Assembly (NCBI RefSeq): GCF_014898055.3
Contig: NW_023605083.1
Coordinates: forward strand, 68,503,715 to 68,567,714
DNA: 64,000 nt
Direction: 5' to 3'
Source: Talpa occidentalis
Lineage: Eukaryota; Chordata; Mammalia; Eulipotyphla; Talpidae
In this document: positions 34,904-47,516 of the stretch, one piece after another
How positions within the stretch are numbered: the first letter of the stretch is position 1
How the letters are laid out: each line of letters begins with the position of its first letter
Position numbers and translations under genes: made by a program
Notes under the pieces: generated by a model
Databases searched by the model: none
What the model saw: the letters and a program-made list of their open reading frames with translations, nothing else
What the model was told of the DNA's origin: nothing

Positions 34904-35149
34904 TACAAGAACCAGGGTACAGGCCAGATGTGTGGGAGTGTGAGAGGATTCACCAGAAACAGAGCAGGAAACAGAACAGGCAAACTGACGAAATACACTG
35001 CTGAGGGGAGCAGTGGGTGGTACAGGAGAGGTCTGCGGTGCCATGGGGGACCCTCGCCGGCTGGCTGGGATCAAACCGGCGCTGCAGTGGCTGCAGACAG
35101 CTTCACAGCGTGGCTTTCAACCACCTGCGTGCGCCACCAGGGGAGGCCC
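34839..35149 (-). mobile_element. T+ SINE with expanded (TTTA)n tail
   Basis: Minus orientation. The tail contains about 57 bases of TTTA repeats (34848-34905), the microsatellite form of the AATAAA tail. The body is of the 'aaccagggtacagg' type. Duplications are tataactatgcattt (34824-34838) and tataactgtgcattt (35150-35164). Confidence 0.94.
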
Positions 35150-35164
35150 TATAACTGTGCATTT

Positions 35165-37204
35165 AAAAAAAAATAAGTTTATTTTTAAATGAGTACTTTT
35201 TTTCTTACATCATTGTTAATTTTTGGACAGTATATTATTTCATCTCCCAAGTGTGATCAGTGTAGTTCTCCTACCACCAAAGTACCTCTAGTCTATCACC
35301 ATAGTCCTTTGTCCTCCCTCTACCCCACCCCCCATTTTTCACCCCTTCTTCTCAATCTCCCCTCCTGGATGCCTCATATCTGTGGTCAGCTTTCAAGGTT
35401 TGTCTTTGTCTGACCTGTTTTTGGTTTCTGTATAACACTTTTGAAAAAAATAATTTATGTCTATAGCAACATTATTCACATTTCTCTTGGAAAAGATCGT
35501 TATGGAGTAGGGAGTGAGTATCTGTTATTGGTGTGAGATCTTCCTGTTTTTTATTTCCACCATGTAATATACCAGAAGGTGAGATAAAATTCAGCATGAT
35601 GTGAGAAGAAAAAAAAAATAGTAAAATTTGTATTTTCAAATCCGTAAGTCTTGTTTAAAAACTTTATCTGAAGTTGTTCATGATATTACATAAGTCCTGT
35701 ATCTCCTGCCTACCTCTCTTTTTGCAAATATACGGGGGGGGGTGTTTACCAAGGGTTGTCCAGAACATCTGTCCTTGTTTTGCAATCTTTGCTGTGGTTA
35801 AGAACATTGACTGAGACATCAAGCATTTCACCATTGAAACAATGACTGACGTTTCCTACTCTCTAATACTGGACAAATCATTTAAACTCTTTGGGTTATT
35901 GATTCATCATGTCTCAAATTGCAGTGTTAACACAATTCCCAGCAACACACTAGTAGAATTAAAAAAAAAAAAAAAGATAATGCATTTAAAATGTTTATTT
36001 TAGCACCTGATTCACAGTAAAGGATTAACAGCTGATATTGTATGTATAATATGATGACTGTTGCTAATTGAATCTTTAAAGTTCTGGTTAATGAAATGGG
36101 CTAGATAGGGGACCTTAAAAACTTGAAAAGTAAGTTAACTATAACATTTTAGTTATGGTTTCATTTTCAAACTGTAATTACTGATATGTGTGTCATATAC
36201 TTTAATGTTAGTATTTAAGTAGATGTAATTTAGGTAGATTGTGTAGATGTTAATATTTAGACAGAATTTAAGACCTCCTGAAAATGAAAAATGGAAAAAA
36301 GGAACTGGGAAATATTGTTTTATGAGTTGTTATTGTCTCTGCTAAATGTTACAGATTTCAGTCACTGACAATGTGCATATGTTACTAGTGCAAGAGAAAA
36401 TTAGGCTCATTTAGGAAAAAAATATTTAGGCAAATATTCCCAGAGGGTTTCTGATAGTATAGCAGATTTAATGATTTGAATAAATATAGCTAACTCTTAA
36501 GTGTCCATGAGTGAAAAAGATAAGAAGGTTTCAATGGAATACAACCGTAATAGAGGTCTTCACCTGAGAGTATTTATTTTCAATTTATTCTCTGGTTTGC
36601 TCCCCTAAGAATTAAGAAAAGAAGTAACTGGAGGGAATTTTAATCTCTTGCCCTCCCTTCCAGCAATGCCAGTGCAATTCTCCCATCTTCCAAAGTTGCC
36701 GATGTCTTCACAAAGTCGCTAATGTTTGTTAAAAGAAGAATAAGGAGGTAGAAGAAGAAATGTTACAGTTTAAAACTCACAAAGCATTTTCCCAGTCAGT
36801 GGCTTATTTAATTTGTACTGATTTGCACATATTCCATTTAGATCAGCAATTCTCAGAGCTCCCCACTGCCACCCCCTTGCCACCCATTACGGATGGCATA
36901 TACACATATGCTCCAGGCTCTCCTGGGCATTGGCTAATTAGAGTGCTATAATTCCACCTTTTTCTCTTAACCACAAAAAAATGTATCAGAATGCAAATAA
37001 GAGTATGATGAACATCTCTTATCTCTATTTACATTACTTTCAAACTTTATTTATATTTAGCAAATTATCTGCAAATTGAATTCTTACCATCCTAAATTCC
37101 TTACATGAGTTATCTAATCCGGCAATAATCCTATGAGGTAGAGATTAATATTTCTGTTGCATAAGTAACCAGCTGTCCAATCAAATATGTGCTTGTGTAA
37201 AGTA
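35165..37204. other. Gene-free AT-rich DNA
   Basis: It has a pyrimidine/C-rich stretch at about 35290-35370 and otherwise AT-rich sequence. Short frames show no domain. No young repeat is present. Confidence 0.45.
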
Positions 37205-37590
37205 TGAATTAATTCCCATAGCTGCTATCACAAATTACTATGAATTGGGTGGCTTAAAACAAAAGAAATTTATTTTCTCCCAGTTCTGGAGGCCAGGAGT
37301 TTATCAGCAGTTTCACTGAACAGAAATCAATGTATTGTCAGGATCGTGCTCACTTGGGATACTCTAAGGAAAACCTGTTCCTTGCCTCATCTTCTTGTGT
37401 TCCACTGGGTCACCAGGCTATGCTGCAGGATTAAATGCAACATGGGAGTGGTTAAGGTCAAAAGGCAGATAACTACCACCCAGAGAAGAGACCAACACAC
37501 ATTGCTGTGGAGGCACACCAGCCTCATTACTGAGAGCAGGGGTGCATGCAACCTTGCCTTTGGTTAGCAGATCCATTCTGCAGACCATAA
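37205..37590 (+). repeat. Ancient interspersed repeat, same family as 1861
   Basis: 'ctgctatcacaaattactatgaattgggtggcttaaaacaa' (abridged form of the family opening), then 'cagttctggaggccagg'. This is the best preserved opening among the four copies in the window. Confidence 0.6.
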
Positions 37591-38012
37591 AGGCTTTGTG
37601 GCTGCACACACCCCATTCCCCCACTTCCTGCAGCTGTAAAAGGAGCCCATCCTTGTTCTGTGTAGCCCCAAATAGAGACAATTGGAGATGTTCCCGAGGG
37701 ACACTGATATACACATAGCTAAATAGTTCTAAGAAAAGTTTACATGTGGCTTCTTAGAGGGCACAGAATTGCACTGTCTGCACTGAGCTCTCTGCATGCA
37801 ACAGAATTGAGGATTTGCCAGTGCACCCTGGCCCAAGACAAGTTTCTTCTTGGGAGCACAGGGCAGGCATTGGACAGCCCTTAGATCCTTCTGTCTCAGT
37901 TGGCATCCCTTGACTTGTGGTCCATCACTCCAGTCTTCTCCTCTTGTTTGTATCAAGTCTCCATCTGCTCTGCCTTTATGGCCTACTAGATAACCCAGGA
38001 TAATCCCCCATC
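37591..38012. other. Gene-free DNA
   Basis: The minus frame at 37729-38016 (95 codons) has no recognisable domain. Nothing else was seen. Confidence 0.45.
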
Positions 38013-38028
38013 TCAAAATCCTTATTTT

Positions 38029-38328
38029 TTTTTTAATAGAGGCATGCTTTTATTTATTTGTTTGTTTGTTTGTTTTGTTTATACATGCAGTGGGTACAGT
38101 CAGAAGCGCAGGAGGGTGAGAGAATTCACCAGAGCCAGAGCAGGGAGCAGAGCAGGCAGAAGGACCAAAGTACACTGCTGAGGGGAGCAGCGGGTGGCAG
38201 GAGAGGTCTGCACGCCATGTGGGACCCTCCTCGGGTGGCCAGGAGCAGCCGGGGATTGAACCGGCGCCGCAGAGGCCGCGGGCAGCTTCGCAACCCAGCG
38301 CTCAACCACTGCGCCACCGGGGAGGCCC
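38029..38328 (-). mobile_element. Young T+ SINE
   Basis: Minus orientation, with tail including (TTTG)n at 38056-38080, the 'gcgcagg' body and a CpG-rich head. Exact duplication tcaaaatccttatttt at 38013-38028 and 38329-38344. Apparent protein frames on both strands are SINE sequence. Confidence 0.94.
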
Positions 38329-38344
38329 TCAAAATCCTTATTTT

Positions 38345-39115
38345 AATAGCATCTGCAAAAACTACTTTTATCTATTAAGTAAAATCAATAGATTCTAGAA
38401 ATAGAAAGTGATAGCCTCAGTGGCCATGATTCAGCCTGCTATCAAATAGGGCCATCTCTAGGAAACAGTGGGTCAGTCGGATACTACATTTCTCTGTTCC
38501 GCTCACAGCCAGGTGACTAGTTATTGCCAACGGAATGTAAGGAAAGATGTTTCAGAAAGGATCATCTCCATGTTCCTTCCTCCTTTCATCTGTGTGGTTG
38601 CAAAAGTTTCTAAGATCCTAGGATATAGTGGAGTCATGAGCTCTAGGGATCCTGGGTAAGTTCCATTATATGGAAGATAGGTATCCACTGACAAGAAAAA
38701 AATCGAAATTGATAAGTTTTGTAAGTAAGAAATGAAGACAAAATGCCAAAAAGTTTCCGTGTGTTTGAGGCACTGTATAGTTATTGTAGCAGTTGATCCT
38801 GACCTAATTTATAGAATACCCACTGTAGCTATAAAGGAAATGAACCCCAGAAAGGTTAAGTAATTTTCTCATATTGATGCAATTAATAGCTGACAGTGCT
38901 GATATTTGAAGCAGAGAAGCTACATTCCTATGCTGAAGTTTTGACCACAGCAATAGTCTTTGTCTTATTCACTATCCCCAAAATACCATATGCAGCATGG
39001 ATTCTAGGTCACAAGGTTCTGGATCAAAAAAAAAAAAACAAAAAACAAAAAAGAAAAAAACCTATCCAGCTGAATGTAGTATAGCAGATAACACCTAAGT
39101 TGCAACTCATAATAA

Positions 39116-39188
<73 letters not shown>

Positions 39189-41004
39189 TCACTCAGACCA
39201 GACTATGGTTTTCCTCCCATATGGCTAATGAAATAATGAACATTACATTTTGTGGACAAGGTTGACCTTGGTCTGTCACTTGAGTTTTAATCCCATTCTC
39301 TGCCTGAGTTCCCCACCAGCATCCTTGCTTGAGCACATCTCCCTGCTGTTTCTCCTCACTGACTCTGGACCTTGTCAGCCTGCCTTGCTTTCTCATTTGG
39401 ATGACCTTTCTGGACATGACTCTGGCCCTGCTGACTTAGAGAAGCTGCCAGTTCACTCTCTTTATTCAAGTTTCAGGTCTGGGTATTAAGCTTAGCTCAA
39501 TCTATTAATTGTAAAAGGCTGGAAACACATATGTGCATAATCTCTTGCCTTTAAATATTGATCTGAAGTGATTTGGGGAAAGTTAGAGAAGAAATCAGGC
39601 ATTTAGCATGTAGCATTGATGCAAAAAATGAAAACAAACAAAACAATTCATATTTGTCTCTGCTGCAAGGACTAAACAAAAGTGACACACTGGGAGTCTT
39701 GAAAGGAGGTAAATATTTGAGTGATATGTGCTGAGAGAGAACACTCAGTTGTCATCCCTGGACTTCCATGAGTTCACCAAATCAATGCTGGCAGAATGTT
39801 CTTTCCCAAATTGAAGTATTTAGAGATGATTCCCCCAAGTAAATTGGTGTGGGTGCTCTGAGCCTTTGATAACACATTGCCCATATCACGCGTTGACAGT
39901 GAAAACCTTTGTACCTGGTTGCCCATTAACTTTCAGAACATTTAAGATATGTGGAAATGTACCTGGCACTAAGAAAATAAAGTTTTATATTTAACTTTAA
40001 CTCAAGAGCAATGAAAGGGTAGAATAAAGTGGAGGAAAACCAGACTCATAAAATAATCTCAATAATCTGATCCCCCATTGGTTTCTCCACTCTGGGAGTA
40101 CTCCGTCAGCATTGATTTTTAAAAAATTTATTTTAAAAGTAATATACTGACATCAATAAGGAGAGTTATTTTTATATTAAATGAAGATTACCTTACTCTT
40201 CTAAGGTAGCAGCTGTGATCACTTTTATCTGAATTGATTCTCATCCAATGCTGTGAAAGTATCAGCCCTAAGAAAACTTTAGAGTTAAAAAATAGGCCAA
40301 TCCTTGTCTATAATTTCCCTGTGCAAAATCACCTGTCTGTTGTCCCATTTAATAGTCACACTAATCTCACATTGGTTCCTTATTTAATAGGAAATACAAA
40401 AGAGAATACTATTACATGAATCCATTTCATCTCTCTTCCAAGCTTCACTGTTTCTCAACCTGTTTTTTGACCTTGGCTAAATATCTTTCACTCTCTCTTC
40501 CTCTGTGATTGCTGAGAATCCTTATAACTATGAAATGGTAAAATAAAGTGACACATACACAAACATGAACAAACCTCATGTTCTATCTGTGACTGAAATA
40601 TATCAACACGTTCTGGAGTGATGGTGAGGATTCAAAATAAATATAGACAAGGTAAAATATTATCTTCTCAAAGTCTTCTGTGATAAGCTACTACTGATCC
40701 ATGTGTATCCTCTGCTCCCATCTCTAGTCTTGGATTTGTACCTGCTGATTCAGTAAATGCATCCCTTCCATGGTCAGAATAGTCTCAACTTATTACCTCA
40801 GCAATGTAGCTGGGAGTTTCCAGAACCTACGTGGTATGCATAGTTCCTGTTGATTATTATTGAGACTAAACTTTATCTATGACTTGACATTTTCATGCTC
40901 ATAACTTAAAAGCATACTACCTAAATGTTTATTTCAAGGAAAAAACCTGTCCTTCAGCTTTTCTGGTGACAGGGTCCTTACTACTTTTCTTGACATTTTA
41001 TGAA
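38345..41004. other. Gene-free DNA with compound microsatellite
   Basis: At 38840-38905 'cccagaaaggttaagtaattttctc…gctgacagtgctgatatttgaa' is a MIR/L2-like antisense trace. A compound TC/AC microsatellite lies at 39119-39194. No gene was recognised. Confidence 0.45.
39119..39194. repeat. Compound (TC)n(AC)n(TCAC)n microsatellite
   Basis: About 16 TC units run directly into about 16 AC units and then short 'actc' units. It is polypurine on one strand and alternating purine-pyrimidine in its second half. Confidence 0.95.
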
Positions 41005-41249
41005 TATATATATTTTTGCATAAAAGTACTAGGTGCAGGCCAGAGGTGCAAGGGGTGAGAGGATTCACCAGAGACAGAGTGGGGAGCAGAACAGGCAGAT
41101 CTACTGAAATACACTGCTAAGGGGAGTAGCTGGTGAGGCAGGAGAGGTCTGCTGTGCCATTTGTGGGTTAGCATCTTGACCAGGGATCGAACTGAAGCCT
41201 TCAGGGTGATAGTGATGAGACTTAACCCCTAGGTCACCAAGGAGGCCCC
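41005..41249 (-). mobile_element. Old T+ SINE copy
   Basis: Minus orientation, with degenerate tail ('atatatatttttgcata'), body 'aggtgcaggccagaggtgcaagggg' and reversed head 'ccaaggaggccc'. It is CpG-depleted and internally altered, so older than most copies here. Confidence 0.85.
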
Positions 41250-43026
41250 TTTATGTGTTTTGAACCACTTGATTGGTGATGCAAGGGGAAAGATAGAATT
41301 AGGGACAATCCTGGCTTAACAGGCTTAAACTTGCTTGAAAAAGGGACAGTACCTTAAGTTACATCTCCACAACCCAGCCTGAAGTTGGAGATTATTACCT
41401 CACTGCTATTCCTCGGACCATACTAAACAGTGAATGAACATTGTTGAGAGCTAGTTTTTCATCAAGACTAAGTCACTAGGCTGATGGAATATTGCTTTTT
41501 GGAGATAAATTATGCTTTTAATTTTGCAAATGCATCTGGAGCTGCAAATGCACACACATCTAGTAGTAAAACGAAGAGCAATGCCTTAGATTAGGAAAGG
41601 TCCTGATTTGCATTCTGCTGAGCAGCACCAGTGGACAGCGAGTGGTCAGAGTTTCTCATTTTCTGGTATTTAGCATTCTGTGTCTCAGTAACTATTCTGT
41701 TGTGTTTTATTTTCCAAAGCCTCAATAGAAACATGTTTATTTGCCATTAATTTAAAAATATGTTCTAATCAATATTATAGAGGAATGATTCTCAAGAGCT
41801 TTTTATTCTGCAAATGTGTGCTGGAGATAGCAAACAGGGCTGTGGGAATATTTAAGTGGCAACACATTTCTCCCAAATCATGTACTTGATTTTCTTTAAG
41901 GTTCACAAAAAGCAGGAGATCAAGTATCACCTTTCAATTTTACCTCTTACTTTTAGTTAGTATTAAACATAAACTGCTTAAAATGGCAAAGAACTGCCTT
42001 GCTATGAATTGCGAATGCATAGAAATCTATTCCCTCTCATCTGAGCTCCTCTAATTTTTTGAATGAAAGTCAAAATGAAAGGTCAAAATAATTGACATAC
42101 TTACCTGAGCACACTCATATGTATATGTATTATTTAAACATATTTGCACAGACATACACATGTGCATGCACAGCTATATATTCACATACATCAGACTAAG
42201 TATGATACACGTACACATACACACACATATGTATAAATACAAACACTAGTGAATATCCCTCATCTCCCCAACTCCACATGTGGAAACCTTATTGGTGTAG
42301 TTATATATGTACGTTCATATACATAAGCCATGATATATTTCTTTCCTCTTAAATGCCCAAACCCAGATGTTGAAAACCCACTGTTGGGAATTGTAAGCCA
42401 AATCCATTCATTCTGATCATATTAATTCTCTATCCACTTGCTCAAACTCTGTTTTTGTTTTTTCGTTTTTTTTTTTTTTTTTGAAGTTGATATATGCCAT
42501 TTGCTACTTACATTTAAGTGTGCCTGTGACTGTTGTCGGGAACCCATTAGTCAATTGTATGGTGTGTCCCCAGATGCTGGATGAAAGTCAGTTGACCTCT
42601 ACCTAGTAAATCACAAATCATTACTGTGTGAGAGAATTCCTTCTCAGGGAAGAAGAGAGGTAATCTTGTTCTTTATGTTTTTTTATTGAATAAAAACAAA
42701 TGATATTGAAGCCCTCTCTAGATGTATACAAGTCCTTTTTGGTGTAAATTAAAAATAATCCAGGAGTTCTAGGAGAAGAAATCAGAAAGTATGTTCTCAT
42801 AATTTAAAAAAATGCTGTTTATTTTATACATCAACTTTATTTACTCAATGAATGCTTATTTGAGTATCTGTTCTCTGCTAGGCAACCCAGTTACCTCTGG
42901 AGATAATATGCGAGCATAATAGTAGTCATAGCTTCTCCTATTATATGGTAGTTAGTCTAGTGGAAGAAGAAAAATGGCTAAAATAAGTAATCACAGAAGT
43001 AAATGCAATACTGAAACAGAGATTAG
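41250..43026. other. Gene-free AT-rich DNA
   Basis: It includes alternating TA/CA-like sequence at about 42115-42310 and a T-run at about 42465-42482. No gene or young repeat was recognised. Confidence 0.45.
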
Positions 43027-43048
43027 TGTTTTGAAAAAAATCTAAATC

Positions 43049-43317
43049 CGGGACCTCCCTGGTGGCGCAAGGGGTTAAGCCATAGTACGATGAAGCTATC
43101 CGCAGCCACTGCAGCATGAGTTCAATCCCCAGCCAGGAAGGTAAACCACATGGTACAGTAGACCTCTCCTGACTCGCCAGCTGCTCCCTTTAGCAATGTA
43201 TTTCAGTCAATCTGGCTGTTGTGTTCCCCACTGTGTCTCTGGTGAGTCCTCTCACCCCCCCACACCTCTGGCCTATACCCAGTTCTTGTATGCATAAATA
43301 AATAAATCTTAAAAAAT
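43049..43317 (+). mobile_element. T+ SINE, older subfamily
   Basis: Head 'gggacctccctggtggcgcaaggggttaag', body and 'gcataaataaataaatcttaaaaaa'. The flanking imperfect duplication is tgttttgaaaaaaatctaa… (from 43027) and tgtttgaaataatctaa… (from 43318). Confidence 0.92.
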
Positions 43318-43338
43318 TGTTTGAAATAATCTAAATCT

Positions 43339-44631
43339 AAACAGATTTGACCAATCTGAGGTTTTAAAATCACTTTCCTTAGGGAAGTAACATTTGAACT
43401 AAAATCTGAAGAATGGATAGGGTATAAGGTGATCAGAAATAGACAACATAGAGGTTTGCTCATAAAGAATTATTTTGAGTTGATGTCACATTTATATGTA
43501 TTTTAGGTTTGTTTCATATGTCCTCCACCAGAAAAAAGTCAGGGACTTATTTTGTCTGCTGGTTACCCCCAACAGTTTGGGAATATTATATATTGAATGC
43601 TAGATTATATTTGTTGTAAACATGAGTTCTTGTTTAATATTTATAACAACCCTAAGATATTGGTACTATCCTAATATCTATCTTATTAAAAATGTTAAGA
43701 TATAGGGTGGATATAAGTGACTCTCAAAATCAGTAGGATTCAATCTAGGTTTATTGGACTTTTAACTACTCTTCTGTTTCTGGACTGACACCAGTATTTT
43801 TCATACTAGGGTAAAACATGGAAACAGCTGATATGCACAGGGGAATGGTCAAGTAAAGTGTGTTATGATGTACTGTATTATCTGATCTCATACAGTGACT
43901 ATATAATTATATACTTTATTGATAAATCCCTAATGAACATTCTCATGTGAACATGTTATATAAAATAATAAACTCTAAACTTATGTAGTAGTGTTCCTTA
44001 CATGCCTGGGCCCTGCTAACTGTAATGGGATATATGAAAATTTTTCTGACATTGATCTAAGCTTCAGATTTCTTGTCATCTGCTTATAATTGAGGATAGG
44101 CTGTGAAACTAAATTTCTGTTATTAACTAAAAATAGAACTTTGGGCAAGTTAGTAACTTTCTCTGGGACTTAGCTTTCTCCTTTATTAAATATATGGGGA
44201 TAGTAACTAGAGTTTTCTGAGCATTAGTGATAATGTTTGTAGAATATGTGTGTGGCTAATGGTGTTTATTCAATGAATGTCCTTGATGATGCTACTGCTG
44301 CTGCTGATGACATGATCATGATGTCAATACTGATTATGAGTAAAGGGAAGTGAGGCACATACACAGCAATAAAAATGTAAAGTGGGACATTGTGAATGCC
44401 TTACAAGAAGTTTGCCTAATTCACAAGGGAAATTCAAAACAGGGAGATATATGTGTATACATAATATTAGAGAAAATAAGTTATGCTAATTAAGAGAATG
44501 AGAGCATAAGGTAATAAATGTATACTTTGATTACAAATATTTAAAAGCAAACAAATATGTAAAAAAGCATGTAAAGTGAGTTGAAGTGCTGTCTACATTT
44601 TTTCTATAGAGTGACTTTCGTCTGTAGTAGA

Positions 44632-44662
<31 letters not shown>

Positions 44663-45059
44663 TTTACCCAGTGATTTTTTTTCCATGTCAAGGAGCCCTT
44701 TTAATCACACTGACTTTGGCCTCTAGAGCTTAGAACTCATTACCAGTGAAGGCTCCTTTGGAACTATGACAAATTATTCCATGGCCTTGGTCCAGTTTCT
44801 AATGGACACCGTCCCAGTGACAAATACTCCCTTTCACCTGTATATACCTGGCTGTCAGATCACTACCAAAGCCAGAAGAGTTTAACTTCCATCCTCACTT
44901 GGAAGACTGAGACAGTCTTTGTGGGCCACAAAGACTATCAAGCAGCTTAAGAAAATGTGCATGCCTTGGGGATAGATGGGCACTCATGCATGGAGGTGCA
45001 GAAATTCCCAGAATGCAGAGGAAAGTATACTTACAAGGGCATTTGAGTGTAGAGGTTTA
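43339..45059. other. Gene-free AT-rich DNA with MIR trace and (AC)n
   Basis: A MIR-like trace lies at 44120-44280 ('tttgggcaagttagtaactttctctggg'), and an (AC)12 run at 44632-44655. No gene was recognised. Confidence 0.45.
44632..44655. repeat. (AC)12 microsatellite
   Basis: An uninterrupted AC run. Confidence 0.94.
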
Positions 45060-45510
45060 AAATGGCTAAACATTCCTTCACAAAATGGAGTCTTCTCCCC
45101 TCCCCCCCCAATCTGGGTTCAACTTGAGACTTGTTTTGACTAATATAAAATGACAGTTATGTGATCATACTAGTTTTAGAGCTTAGATCTCAAGTTACCT
45201 TTAATCACTGTGTTTTCACTTTTAGAATGTTTTTCTGAGACACACCCTACCCCAATGCCAGAGAGCTAGACTAGCATACTGGGAATGAGTAACCGTAATA
45301 ATGAAAACCAGGGAGCCCAATTGAGCCCAACTTCCAGACCTCTAAGTGTGGCCATCTTGGACCTACCAATCCAATTTAGTATCACTCAGGGATAAACCAG
45401 ATAAAACCAGTCCAGCCAACCCTTAGAGTTGTGAGAAATAATAAACCACTGTTGTTTTAAGTCACAAGGGGTAGTTTGTTACACAGAAATAAATAGTACA
45501 TTTGGTTATG
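45060..45510 (+). repeat. Ancient MaLR-like LTR
   Basis: It ends in the typical order 'cccttagagttgtgagaaataataaacc', 'ttgttttaagtcacaaggggtag', 'tttgttacacagaaataaatag'. The 'gagcccagcttccagac'-like middle is also present. It is diverged, with no internal region. Confidence 0.6.
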
Positions 45511-45594
45511 GGAATAAGTGGAATGCCATTAGTGGCTTTCTGTTTCTTTCCCTAGCATGAAGAAGAAATGACCAATCATAGTGGCCACCCACAT

Positions 45595-45596
<2 letters not shown>

Positions 45597-45650
<54 letters not shown>

Positions 45651-45656
45651 TTATTA
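45597..45656. repeat. (ATCT)n microsatellite in a SINE tail
   Basis: About 13 ATCT units (45597-45651) lie directly after the left target duplication of the outer SINE. They are probably an expansion of its TTTA-type tail. Confidence 0.93.
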
Positions 45657-45670
45657 AGATTTCTTTATTC

Positions 45671-45942
45671 TGGGCCTCCCCTCGTGGTGCAGCAGTTGAG
45701 CACTGGGCTGCAAAGATGCCCGCAGCCTCTGAAGCGCCAGTTGGATCCCCAGCCACAGGGCAAGGGTCCCACACCACGCGCAAACCTCTCCTGCCGCCCG
45801 CTGTTCCCCTCAGCAGTGTATTTCGTTGGTCTGCCTGTTTTGTTCCCTGCTCTGGCTCTGGTGAATTCTCTCACCCTCCCGTGCTTCTGACTGTACCCAG
45901 TGCTTGTTTAAATAAATAAATAAATCTTAAAAAAAAAAAAAA
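45671..45942 (+). mobile_element. Younger T+ SINE nested in the tail of an older one, opposite strand
   Basis: Plus-oriented copy with head 'tgggcctcccctcgtggtgcagcagttgagc' and tail 'taaataaataaataaatctt' plus A-run. It is flanked by aagatttctttatt (45657-45670) and aagatttatatatg (about 45943-45956), both derived from the tail of the outer SINE. The two elements therefore lie tail to tail. Confidence 0.88.
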
Positions 45943-46228
45943 AGATTTATATATGCATACAAGAACCGGGGTGTAAGTCACAGGTGCAGGCGCAGGGGGT
46001 TAGTGGATTCACCAGAGAGAGTGGGAAGCAGAACAGGCAGATCTACTGAAAAACACTGCTGAGGGGAGCAGCAGACAAGACAGGAGAGGTCTGCTGTGTC
46101 ATGTGGGTCAGCTCCATGGCGGGGGATGGAACTCATGCTGCAGTGGCTGCAGATAGCTTCATAGTGCTGCATCTTAACCCCTTGTATCACTAGGGAGGCC
46201 CGTCACCCACATTTTAAGTAAGGTTATT

Positions 46229-46680
46229 CTTTTATTTTTTTTTTAATTTTAACATTTATCATTTTTTACAATTTTTAGACAATATTTGTTTCCCCCACCC
46301 CCTCAGATTGAGTCCCCATAGAATTTCCTTCCCCAAGGCACCCATGCACCATCACCACAGTCCCCTGTGCTCCTCCCTCCCTCCCACTCACCCCTCTCCC
46401 TCCTCCTCCCCTGCAGTGTGTCTCTGGTTTATAATTATCTGTTTTTGCTTTGTTGTGTTTTGTACTGTTATTTTTATTTTTTTACAGTTATGTCTTATTT
46501 GGTTCCCCTATATTCCTGTTATAAGCAAAAATAGATGACTGGATCAAGAAAATGTGGTATATGTACACAGTGGAATATTATTCAGCAATCAAAAAAGATA
46601 AATTTATGCCATTCACAGCAATGCAGATGGAGCTAGAAGGAATTATACTCAGTGAAATAAGCCAGAAGGAAAAAGAAAAA
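46229..46680 (-). mobile_element. L1 copy E: older LINE-1 tail with inverted 5' end
   Basis: Bases 46229-46525 are the antisense L1 3'UTR, with T-rich tail and C-rich tract at 46295-46425. From about 46526 to 46680 the strand flips to sense ORF2 end ('aaaaatagatgactggatcaag'). Direct repeats taaggttatt at 46219-46228 and 46681-46690 enclose both parts. The sequence differs clearly from copies A-D, so it is an older subfamily. It is a third twin-priming product in the window. Confidence 0.85.
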
Positions 46681-46933
46681 TAAGGTTATTTTTTAATAGA
46701 TTTGGGAATGTGGCCAACGCTAACATAGCTTGTTTGTTTTCTCTTTTCTCACCTGTTCTTTCCCGCATTGAGTGTGGTGCTGCAGAATTTTGCCCTATAT
46801 TATGCAGAGTAATTCACTTTCTTTTGTTCATATTCATTCATTTATTCACACATCCATTTAATCTCAATCATCAAATATTTATTGATTATTTATTTTCTAG
46901 AAGGTAATATGCTCTAAATATAATGTATGTTTA

Positions 46934-47198
46934 TTTTTTAAAAGATTTATTTATTTATTTATACAAGCACAGGGTACAGTCAGAAGCGTGGGAGGGGTGA
47001 GAGGATTCACCAGAGCCAGAGCGGGGAGCAGAACAGGCAGAAGGACCGAAGTACACTGCTGAGGGGAGCAGCGGGCATAGGAGAGGTCTGCGTGCCATGT
47101 GGGACCCTCATTGGCACCCGGGGATCGAACCCGCGCTGCAGAGGCTGCGGGCAGCTTCGCAGCCCAGTGCTCAACTGCTGCGCCACCAGGGGAGGTCC
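46934..47198 (-). mobile_element. Young T+ SINE
   Basis: Minus orientation, CpG-rich, of the 'agaagcgtggg' type. Duplications are taatgtatgttta (46921-46933) and taatatatgttta (47199-47211). Confidence 0.94.
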
Positions 47199-47441
47199 TA
47201 ATATATGTTTAAAAAATGTGCCCTGGCACAGATGCTGAGTCCAAATCCACCAATGTGCCCAGAAGGGAAAATAAATAAATGAAAGAATTTTCCATTTCAA
47301 AGTACTTACCCTACTAGAAAGGTTTATAGAATTGATATTTTATTTGCTATATGTGAACATGCCAGCATATATGTGTGTTTAATGTAGGTAGTATATGCTG
47401 TAATTCATCTTGGTAAATGGGGACAGCATATGTGTTCTAGC

Positions 47442-47443
<2 letters not shown>

Positions 47444-47476
<33 letters not shown>
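47444..47476. repeat. (GT)16 microsatellite
   Basis: An uninterrupted GT run just upstream of L1 copy C. Confidence 0.95.
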
Positions 47477-47478
<2 letters not shown>

Positions 47479-47500
47479 GTGCCTGCATGCACACATGCTT

Positions 47501-47516
47501 AGAAATAGATGAGTTC
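47501..47516. repeat. Target-site duplication of L1 copy C (left)
   Basis: The 16-mer agaaatagatgagttc is repeated exactly at 49373-49388. Confidence 0.94.

Larger units (their letters stand above)
45597..46203 (-). mobile_element. Older T+ SINE interrupted by a younger one (outer element)
   Basis: The tail is at 45597-45670 and the body at 45957-46203 (minus orientation). An exact duplication cacccacattt lies at 45586-45596 and 46204-46214. The plus-oriented SINE at 45671-45942 sits in its tail, so this outer copy is older. Confidence 0.88.

Noticed and set aside
45597..45651. CRISPR-like regular array
   Set aside because: It is a simple ATCT tetranucleotide microsatellite without spacers.
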